Source: Comamonas sp. lk
GTDB lineage: Bacteria > Pseudomonadota > Gammaproteobacteria > Burkholderiales > Burkholderiaceae_C
DNA: 32,722 nucleotides
Assembly (NCBI GenBank): GCA_945861345.1
Contig: CAMATX010000025.1
Location: forward strand, 1-32,722
Direction of reading: 5' to 3'
Shown: positions 19,581-26,178 of the stretch, piece by piece
Numbering within the stretch: the stretch's first letter is position 1
Layout of the letters: each line of letters begins with the position of its first letter
The notes under the pieces: generated by a model
What the model saw: only the letters and a program-made list of their open reading frames with translations
What the model was told of the DNA's origin: nothing
Databases searched by the model: none
Translations under genes and position numbers: made by a program

Positions 19581-20297
19581 ATGCGAAAAATTATTCTTCT
19601 ATTCATCCCCATTATTTTTTGGGGCTGTGCGACCGTGCTCGGTAGCGATCAGCAATGGATTAATTTTTCTACCCAATGCAGTACCCCGGCAGAGCCGGCG
19701 AGCTGTGTCGCCTCTAATGACCGTGGCCGCTGGGAAATTCAAACCCCATCGAAAGTGAAAATTCTCAAAAGTTCGAGCGATCTGACCGTGGTATGCGGCG
19801 ATGCACCCACAGGGGAATACCGCTACACGGTTGCTTCTCAACCCAACGTACTGACAGTCGGTAACGCGATTATTGGTGGCGGAATTGGTATATTGCAGGA
19901 CCTCAAGAGCGCGAACGCCTTCGATTACCCTGACAATGTTTCCTTGCCCGGCCCAACTTGCGCATTTAACGGCAGCGCACAAACTATTACGGTCGCGGCG
20001 CAGTGCAAAGGACGTCCAATGAATACCGTCTGCGAGGCCATGAACGAGCGCGGCCGCTGGCGGTTTGAGACGCCCGCTACTTTTCAGGTAGGAAAAAGCC
20101 CCAACGATTTACGCATCAGTTGCCAAGGCGGTTTATTGGGCGACTACCGCACCAAAATTAGCGCTACGGATGAAGCAGAAATTTCCACATCCCACCTAAT
20201 TAACGCCACCGTTGCAGATAAGAAATCTAGCGGCTATGTGAAGTACCGGTACCCAGCGCGCGTTACATTGGAAGCACCGCTATGCAAAATGTTTTGA
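19581..20297 (+). CDS. Putative lipoprotein with two copies of a Cys-containing domain
   Basis: The 238-residue product starts with a short hydrophobic signal (MRKIILLFIPIIFWGC). Cys16 sits in a lipobox-like context, although Phe and Trp at -3 and -2 are not typical. The body is an internal duplication. Copy 1 (about 24-85) has ASNDRGRWEIQTPSKVKI and then SSSDLTVVC; copy 2 (about 130-195) has AMNERGRWRFETPATFQV and then SPNDLRISC. Each copy has a Cys pair, so a disulfide per domain is likely in the periplasm. The motif (C, N-x-x-G-x-W, TP, K-S-x-x-D-L-x-V-x-C) occurs in other small bacterial lipoproteins of unknown role. Its 3' end overlaps the next gene by 16 nt. Confidence 0.75.
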   Translation: MRKIILLFIPIIFWGCATVLGSDQQWINFSTQCSTPAEPASCVASNDRGRWEIQTPSKVKILKSSSDLTVVCGDAPTGEYRYTVASQPNVLTVGNAIIGGGIGILQDLKSANAFDYPDNVSLPGPTCAFNGSAQTITVAAQCKGRPMNTVCEAMNERGRWRFETPATFQVGKSPNDLRISCQGGLLGDYRTKISATDEAEISTSHLINATVADKKSSGYVKYRYPARVTLEAPLCKMF

Positions 20298-22444
20298 AAA
20301 TACGCTGTCGATACGTATTGTGCGCAGCCCTGATTATTGGAGTGCTAAGTGCGTGCGGTGGAGGCTCCAATAGTTGCTCGATCCTGGGCGCAGCACTTGG
20401 CTCAGGCGTTTCCAGTAGTTGCAATACCGCAAACACAAACGATCCCGCGCCAGTAGCTCCATTGGCCAATCAGGTTGATCTTTACGGTTCATTTGGCAAA
20501 GGGCTATTGGCCTATGCCCAAGTGCAAGCCTATGAATTAATTGACGGCAAACTCGTACTATTGGGCTCTAAGACATCGACCGCCACCGACGGTAGCTATA
20601 TCCTCAGAGGACTGCGTGCAACCAATAACCCAGTGGTAGTGGAATTGAGCACCACGGATACCACCACGATGCTCGATGAAACCTTGCCGCTGGTGAATGG
20701 AAGGTTTCAAATTGCCGCAAATGCCCCAGTACCAGGCACCAAGATGCGAACGGCGGCGCTTAGTTTGCAGTACTCTACGGTACTTGCCGGTAGCCCACTA
20801 ACTGAAATGGCTGTTTCTGCCGCCCAATCGTCTGGGACTTTCAATGCTGAGTCGCTAAGTGCAGGCAAAGCAATGTTGCAACAAATGGTGGGATTTGATC
20901 CGTTTACCACCGCGGTAGTTGATGCCAATGCTGCAATGTCGGCCAATCAACAAAAGCTGATGGTGTTGATGACGGCCATGATGCAAGACGCCAAGACCCG
21001 CAGCTGTAGTGCCGATAAATCAGGGTTGGTATGCCTGATAACTGAATTGAATAAACAAAGCGCTATGGCGAAAAGCACAGATAACGCTTACTATTTAATG
21101 GCCGGCTCTATGGTTCTGAACACCCTTCAGTCCAAGGTGGCCGCATTGAGTTCCTCTTCCTTGCAGCCGTCACCATTTCTCACGCTAACCAAACAGCAAA
21201 TTCCAGTTGTTCAAGCATCCATGGCTGCGTCGGTGCAAGGAATTACTTCGGCTTCGATCTCGGAACGTCAAAAAATAAACAATTTCATTGAACTAATGCG
21301 ATCGGGGTTCAATCAGTCAACGCAGTTAATGAATGATCGAATGAATAATCTAAAAATCCGAACAGATAAAATATTATTAGATAATGTCGGCGATGGATTA
21401 AGTGTAATTAATGATTATATTAATGAATGCGCTTATAGTGATGGCATATTGAATTGCAATCCAAACAGTAAGATATTCTCCAAAGCTACTGGAACAGACT
21501 ATGGATTCAAATACCAAGTCTCAGCCACGGGCGCACTATCTGGCAGTGCAGAGCCGGTTTTTTTGATGGCAGGCACCATTTCCAGCAAGTGGAATAGCGC
21601 TGATGGAACAGGCACTTTGGTATTCAATAGCACAAAAAATAGAGTTAGTGACAGCAAACGCGTTAATGATATTTTAATTAAATTTAGCATTAACAGCTTA
21701 AACACAAATAGCAAATACGCAAGCATTGTCATCGACAGTATCAGTATAAAATCGTACGACATCAATTCAAGTTTTGCAAAATGGGGTCAACTCGAGCTAA
21801 CATCCGTCAAACTTGAAGCAACAAAAAACACGCCATCCGGATTGATCGCTTATAAAATTTCGGGCGCAGTTAACTTTCAAAGCTCGGAGGGTGATCGAAT
21901 TTCAGGTTCGTTAACACAATTGAATGCCGAGGAAAAATATATTAGCACTGGCGCTGATAAGTCAAAAAATATCTTTGCAACTAACCTTAGCCTTAGTTTG
22001 GAAGTGGTCGCAACAGATGGGCCAATTATGAGCTTAGGCGTCACTGCCACGCAAGATATCAATAAATACACTCCGTCCCTGCCATCAACCATCAACAACT
22101 CTGAAAACTTCAATATTTACTGCAACATCAAAGAAGCCGGGCAATCCTCATTAGCCATCACCTCTTTAAAATCGAAGTTCGATCAAACAAATAATCATAT
22201 TAAATTCGAAAATAATGCGGGTTGGATCGATTTGACATATGCTACCAATCGCAAGGATAGTTTATCTCCCCAGGAGAGCGTGACTGGTGACATCATGCTT
22301 GGTACATCCGGGCCTTACACAGCACGGATATTTCAAAATAGTCGCGGTCAATTTCAAGGGGACATATTTAACGGTGAAAAACTAATTGGCGCCATCATTG
22401 ATAACATACTAATCATTGCTGGTGTCCAGGTTTCACTCAATTGA
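20282..22444 (+). CDS. Large lipoprotein of unknown function
   Basis: The 720-residue product has a clear lipoprotein signal: MQNVLKIRCR, a hydrophobic stretch, then lipobox VLSAC with Cys25 followed by GGGS. Residues 65-125 look like a carboxypeptidase-regulatory-like beta domain (GSFGKGLLAYAQVQAYEL, then TATDGSYILRGL). Residues 155-370 are Ala/Met/Gln-rich and probably helical (MLQQMVGFDPFTTAVVDANA). From about 390 to the end it is Ser/Asn-rich and beta-patterned, with repeated short strands typical of adhesin-like or autotransporter-like passengers. I do not recognise the family. The second half is strikingly AT-rich with many AAT/ATT codons, unlike the flanking core genes. The gene overlaps its upstream neighbour by 16 nt and its downstream one by 1 nt. 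Confidence 0.8.
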   Translation: MQNVLKIRCRYVLCAALIIGVLSACGGGSNSCSILGAALGSGVSSSCNTANTNDPAPVAPLANQVDLYGSFGKGLLAYAQVQAYELIDGKLVLLGSKTSTATDGSYILRGLRATNNPVVVELSTTDTTTMLDETLPLVNGRFQIAANAPVPGTKMRTAALSLQYSTVLAGSPLTEMAVSAAQSSGTFNAESLSAGKAMLQQMVGFDPFTTAVVDANAAMSANQQKLMVLMTAMMQDAKTRSCSADKSGLVCLITELNKQSAMAKSTDNAYYLMAGSMVLNTLQSKVAALSSSSLQPSPFLTLTKQQIPVVQASMAASVQGITSASISERQKINNFIELMRSGFNQSTQLMNDRMNNLKIRTDKILLDNVGDGLSVINDYINECAYSDGILNCNPNSKIFSKATGTDYGFKYQVSATGALSGSAEPVFLMAGTISSKWNSADGTGTLVFNSTKNRVSDSKRVNDILIKFSINSLNTNSKYASIVIDSISIKSYDINSSFAKWGQLELTSVKLEATKNTPSGLIAYKISGAVNFQSSEGDRISGSLTQLNAEEKYISTGADKSKNIFATNLSLSLEVVATDGPIMSLGVTATQDINKYTPSLPSTINNSENFNIYCNIKEAGQSSLAITSLKSKFDQTNNHIKFENNAGWIDLTYATNRKDSLSPQESVTGDIMLGTSGPYTARIFQNSRGQFQGDIFNGEKLIGAIIDNILIIAGVQVSLN

Positions 22445-23529
22445 TGAAAATCGAGCGCCCGCTTCGCAAAGCGTTAACTGCAACGATATTAAGTATTTTA
22501 TTTGATTGTGCAAATTCCGAGCAATTGCTCATAAGCGCGGATTCCAGCATTAGTCGCGGAATTCTTAACGAAAAATATTGGGTATCCCAAGCATTATCAG
22601 ACAACGACGATGCGTTAATTGCTTATGCAGATTTCTCGCGGCGCTTCGAGTTTAAAATATTGAGTAATGATTTTTTCGTAGAGTCACATACTGTGGCAAG
22701 CATGTCGACTACGGCTAATAGCTTGATCATGTTCTCAAAAGATGACGCGTCGATTCGAAGATTGCCGGATCTTCAAACCAAGCTTGCGGGAAAGTTATTA
22801 TCATATGGATATGACGCCTTCGGAATTACTATAAAGAGCGCGTCGCAAGATAGCAATTTAACTTGGTTGTTTTCCCCGAAAATATTAAGAATGACCAATT
22901 TCAAATCTGATAGCGGATCCGGAATATTTTCAAAGCAAACAGATTACTATCACTTAGCTGCAGAAACCAATAGTATTGGATACTGGGAATATGGTTTTTT
23001 TGAAAATCCACCTGGGACAGTTAAATTCGGCTCCGGCATTACCTCAGATTTCTCTATAAAATACCAGAAAAGCCATCTAAGTGCACAATTAAACGTATTA
23101 AATATATACTCAAGAGTATCCAATTACGGTTTGTTCTACAATTCCAAAAGATACCAAACAAAGACTAAAGATACAGTTATATTATCTAATAATTTTCCTG
23201 CCATGGCGGGGGAGTATGGTCAGTCTGACTTTATAAGCTCTTTGCCTGTGTTCTCCACGTTGAAGCTGGAATATGCGGATCCTCACCATAAATTCCGGGG
23301 AGCCCTCGGCCTAGATACCCTTGATGGCACATCGGCCGGTTGGGGTGCGTTGACAGTTCAGTATGATGACCTGCAAATGAGCGCAAAAAGCTATGGGCTA
23401 AAGAAAATGGCGCTGGACGGCCAGGTAACCAATTTGTGGTTGCGTGGTCTATCTTTTGGAGTGGGCCTCGAGAGCGATTTCAAAGGTGATTGGCAATTTA
23501 ATGCCCTGCGTTTCGCACTAGAGTTTTGA
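22444..23529 (+). CDS. Probable outer-membrane beta-barrel protein
   Basis: The start is the ATG at 22444, which shares one base with the upstream TGA (TGATG). The product is 361 residues, with a basic N-terminus and a hydrophobic signal (ALTATILSILFDCANS). The rest alternates polar and non-polar residues in short strands separated by Gly/Asn/Asp turns (YYHLAAETNSIGYWEYGFF; LNVLNIYSRVSNYGLFYN). It ends RFALEF with a C-terminal Phe preceded by alternating hydrophobics, the usual BAM-recognition signature. No specific family is recognised. It is AT-rich like the 3' half of its neighbour. As the last gene of the four-gene unit it could be the membrane anchor or pore for the lipoproteins encoded upstream; that is inference. 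Confidence 0.75.
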   Translation: MKIERPLRKALTATILSILFDCANSEQLLISADSSISRGILNEKYWVSQALSDNDDALIAYADFSRRFEFKILSNDFFVESHTVASMSTTANSLIMFSKDDASIRRLPDLQTKLAGKLLSYGYDAFGITIKSASQDSNLTWLFSPKILRMTNFKSDSGSGIFSKQTDYYHLAAETNSIGYWEYGFFENPPGTVKFGSGITSDFSIKYQKSHLSAQLNVLNIYSRVSNYGLFYNSKRYQTKTKDTVILSNNFPAMAGEYGQSDFISSLPVFSTLKLEYADPHHKFRGALGLDTLDGTSAGWGALTVQYDDLQMSAKSYGLKKMALDGQVTNLWLRGLSFGVGLESDFKGDWQFNALRFALEF

Positions 23530-23599
23530 TTGGAAAATATATATCGGTCTGCGCTTGAACACACACCCTATTTTCGCGGCAGCATCCAAGGCCTAAATC

Positions 23600-24853
23600 A
23601 TGAAATTGCGGCACACTCTCATTCTTTATGCGGCATTGTGGACAAGTCTGAGCGCCCACGCCGAACCCGAAGAGGCTGCCCTTTGCAAGTCGCAAGGCTA
23701 CCCGGTCGGAACCGCCAGCACCTGGTTTACCGATGTCTGCACGCGGGTCGGCTCCTTCAGCCACCAAGGAGAGATTTGGGGCATCTTTGGTGGCCGCGCC
23801 AACACCTTGCAGCCATCAAGCCAAGTATTTGCGCTTGCCAAAGCTGACACAGAGCCCGCTTTTCGCTGGGCCACCGAGACACAAAAAGGGCTTTCCGTCG
23901 ACGACTACCTTCAGCGCCAGCCGGTCATGGCGCTTTTGGTCATCAAGGATGGCGTCATACAGGTGGAGCGCTATCAATACGCTCGTACGGCGGAACATCG
24001 CTTTTTGTCCAACTCCATGGCCAAAACGATTACTTCGATGGCCATCGGGCTGGCATTGCGCGAAGGCCGCATCAAGTCCTTAGACGAACGTGCAGACCAA
24101 TATGCGCCAACACTGACTGGAACCCTCTACGGCGAGACCACCATTCGCAATTTATTGCGCATGTCTTCCGGGGCCAAATTTGAGGAGTTGTACAACGGCG
24201 CCGACGATTTAGCCCGGTACGGCGCTTCTGCGCGCTATGGCGGGGCCGCTGCAGGTGCTGTGGTAATCCATAGTCGCGCCTATCCCCAAGGAGAGAAATT
24301 TAACTACGCCAGCGCCGAAACCGATATGTTGGCCTTGGTTTTGCGCGGAGCTACGGGCCAGACGGTTAGTGCCTATTTGGAACCACGCTTATGGCAACCC
24401 ATGGGGGCGGAAACTTCAGCCTTATGGCGTGCCGGGTCCGACGGCTTGGAGCGCGCAAGCGGAAACTTCAACGCCACCGCACGGGACTATGCCCGTCTGG
24501 GCATACTTCTGGCCAATGACGGCGCTCGCCCAGATCGGCCGGATTTAGGGGAGATACTTCCTCGTGACTATGTCATCGAAGCCACAGATTGGAAGAAGCA
24601 CCCGCCAGCCTTTGCACCCCGAAAAGCGACCCCGTATTACGGCTACGGCTACCAAGTTTGGACCTTTCCCGGCGAGCAGCGGCGCTTTGCCTTACTGGGG
24701 GTATTCGGCCAAACTATTTATGTCGATCCCGGACAAAAATTGGTCATGGTGCATTTGGCAGCTAATGCTACGGCCAAGGCGGGCCAAACCACCATGGGGC
24801 GCGAAGTGGGCGCCCTGTGGTACGGCATCGTTACGCACTATGGGCGGTGGTAA
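23600..24853 (+). CDS. Exported serine hydrolase of the beta-lactamase/NylB-EstB family
   Basis: The 417-residue product has a Sec signal peptide ending near residue 21 (SLSAHA). The catalytic Ser-x-x-Lys is S139-M-A-K142 (FLSNSMAKTITSMAIGLAL), and the second motif is Y236-A-S238 (KFNYASAETDML). That is the Tyr-x-x form of carboxylesterases and NylB-type amidases rather than the Tyr-x-Asn of true class C beta-lactamases. Further signature pieces are LLRMSSGAKFEE, GYGYQVWTFPG and VFGQTIYVDPGQKLVMV. The substrate is unknown; ester, D-peptide or oligoamide hydrolysis are the family's known activities. AAGG lies 11 nt upstream of the ATG. The GC content returns to normal here, so it is probably not part of the AT-rich operon 70 nt upstream. 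Its stop is directly adjacent to the convergent Stealth stop. Confidence 0.88.
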   Translation: MKLRHTLILYAALWTSLSAHAEPEEAALCKSQGYPVGTASTWFTDVCTRVGSFSHQGEIWGIFGGRANTLQPSSQVFALAKADTEPAFRWATETQKGLSVDDYLQRQPVMALLVIKDGVIQVERYQYARTAEHRFLSNSMAKTITSMAIGLALREGRIKSLDERADQYAPTLTGTLYGETTIRNLLRMSSGAKFEELYNGADDLARYGASARYGGAAAGAVVIHSRAYPQGEKFNYASAETDMLALVLRGATGQTVSAYLEPRLWQPMGAETSALWRAGSDGLERASGNFNATARDYARLGILLANDGARPDRPDLGEILPRDYVIEATDWKKHPPAFAPRKATPYYGYGYQVWTFPGEQRRFALLGVFGQTIYVDPGQKLVMVHLAANATAKAGQTTMGREVGALWYGIVTHYGRW

Positions 24854-25921
24854 CTAGCTGGCAGCGTTGGTTGGCAATGCGTGAATTGGGGGGATTACCC
24901 CATTGGCAAGTTCGCACTGAGAAGCAAGCGGCAGCAGCGCGCTCAACATCTGGTGGATTTGAAGCAGACGCGGATCGCTGTCCTCGGCATCGTCTGTGGT
25001 GTCATTAATGCAAAAAAAATCAAGCCTGCCAAATAGCTTTTTGAAGCGCTTGAGAGATTGGGTTTCTAAGGATTGCCCAGTCGCTATGTACAAATGCGAA
25101 TGCTCTATGGTTTGGGCAAAGCCATGGGCCAAAGCCCAGCGCAAAACAAAGTCGGAAATAATAGTGGGCTTATTCCAAGTACGAAAAACAGTGGACCTGA
25201 CTCGCGCAAATAACTCGGGTGCATCACGTTCAATTTCAAACATCATTGACTTCAGCATAGGCCTTGGCGAATGCGAGAAAGTTCGGGGCGTATGTTGGTA
25301 CTGCGCATGCATCTCTCGGTGGTATGCATGGGTGCTTAAATTCGCGTGAACGGATTTCGCTTGAAGCCATTGTTTAGACAGGCGGCTAGCATTCTCCAGG
25401 GATGTCGATTCGGCTTGCAAGTTATTGCCCTTCACCTCAGGCTCATCAGACCACGAGACATAAACACCATTTTCAAAAAACCAATTCTCCAAACATACAG
25501 GCGCACCAAAGAACACATCGTCATTCAAATAAAAATAACGTTCTGACAACCCTGGAATATGATGTATGTATGACTCGATATTGCCCGAATCGAATGTCGG
25601 TAAGGCTGAATGAGGAATCAGTTGATGATGATCAATCAGGGTGATTTGATCAGAAGCTTGAAACCAATCAGGCACTTGGCCATCCGTAACAATGAAAATG
25701 TGCCCATGTTCAGGAAAGAACTTTTCAAGTGCGCGCAAGCTAAATCGCAACTCGTCGTTGTCGCGGTACCGACCTTCAACATTGCCAAACTTGGCAAAGC
25801 CCAAATTACCGGTGACTTCTAATTTCTGTGCGTATTTTTGACGTTTCGCACGCCATTCATCATCGTTGCCATTGACCCAGAGGTAGACGATGTCAATCGC
25901 GGTATGTGAAGTCTTTGACAA
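24854..25921 (-). CDS. Stealth-family sugar-phosphate transferase
   Basis: Stealth proteins transfer a hexose-1-phosphate to a growing polysaccharide (capsule or cell-wall type, as in CpsY and GlcNAc-1-phosphotransferase). The product shows the conserved regions in order: CR1 IDIVYLWVNGNDDEW near residues 9-23; CR2 from RYRDNDELRFSLRALEKFFP through IFIVTDGQVPDWF to YFYLNDDVFFG (about 50-155); a CR3-like His/Pro-rich part (HTPRTFSHSPRPMLKSM) near 210-230; and a CR4-like FFCINDTTD near 310. No in-frame ATG lies between the upstream hairpins and CR1. I give the TTG at 25919-25921 (355 residues) as the working start. An ATG at 25947-25949 would join this frame if a T7 run were one base shorter. 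No capsule locus surrounds it. Confidence 0.8.
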   Translation of the reverse strand: MSKTSHTAIDIVYLWVNGNDDEWRAKRQKYAQKLEVTGNLGFAKFGNVEGRYRDNDELRFSLRALEKFFPEHGHIFIVTDGQVPDWFQASDQITLIDHHQLIPHSALPTFDSGNIESYIHHIPGLSERYFYLNDDVFFGAPVCLENWFFENGVYVSWSDEPEVKGNNLQAESTSLENASRLSKQWLQAKSVHANLSTHAYHREMHAQYQHTPRTFSHSPRPMLKSMMFEIERDAPELFARVRSTVFRTWNKPTIISDFVLRWALAHGFAQTIEHSHLYIATGQSLETQSLKRFKKLFGRLDFFCINDTTDDAEDSDPRLLQIHQMLSALLPLASQCELANGVIPPIHALPTNAAS

Positions 25922-25968
25922 TGGATACAAAATGAAAAAAATCGGACATGAAAGTAATACAAACCGCC

Positions 25969-25998
25969 TTAAAACCGCATTTGGCAGTGCGGTTTTAA
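25969..25998. terminator. Hairpin, possible bidirectional terminator or leader structure of the Stealth gene
   Basis: An 11-bp perfect inverted repeat, TTAAAACCGCA at 25969-25979 and TGCGGTTTTAA at 25988-25998, with an 8-nt loop. The arms begin with A-runs and end with T-runs on either strand, as in bidirectional terminators. It lies between the tRNA-His terminator and the Stealth coding region, so it would sit in the Stealth leader if transcription came from upstream. Confidence 0.6.
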
Positions 25999-26029
25999 CG
26001 GAGACCAGGCTTATTCGATTTCTGTCGTT

Positions 26030-26065
26030 AAAAAAAGGGTTTGCAAGCAAACTTGCAAACCCTTT
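26030..26065 (-). terminator. Rho-independent terminator after tRNA-His
   Basis: On the minus strand an 11-bp perfect stem (GGGTTTGCAAG / CTTGCAAACCC, 26037-26062) with a 4-nt loop is followed by seven T (26030-26036). Three more A-T pairs can extend the stem. It begins 7 nt past the 3' end of tRNA-His and is a textbook terminator for the ppiD/tRNA-His transcript. Confidence 0.9.
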
Positions 26066-26071
26066 GAAATT

Positions 26072-26148
26072 TGGGGTGGCTGATGGGGCTCGAACCCACG
26101 ACAACAGGAATCACAATCCTGGACTCTACCAACTGAGCTACAGCCACC
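26072..26148 (-). tRNA. tRNA-His (anticodon GTG)
   Basis: The minus strand folds as a standard cloverleaf. The anticodon stem CAGGA/TCCTG encloses TTGTGAT with anticodon GTG. The D arm is AGCTCAGTTGGTAGAG, and the T arm contains GGGTTCGAGCCC. The extra 5' G (G-1, position 26148) pairs with discriminator C73, the identity element for HisRS. CCA is encoded at 26072-26074. The gene lies 30 nt past the ppiD stop on the same strand and is followed by a strong terminator. Confidence 0.96.
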
Positions 26149-26178
26149 GTAACCAGCAATTATAAACTGCGGGAAACT

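Noticed and set aside
17796..23529. Phage or conjugative element origin of the AT-rich operon
   Set aside because: No integrase, transposase, terminal repeat, tRNA target or phage structural gene is visible at either end; only the composition is unusual.
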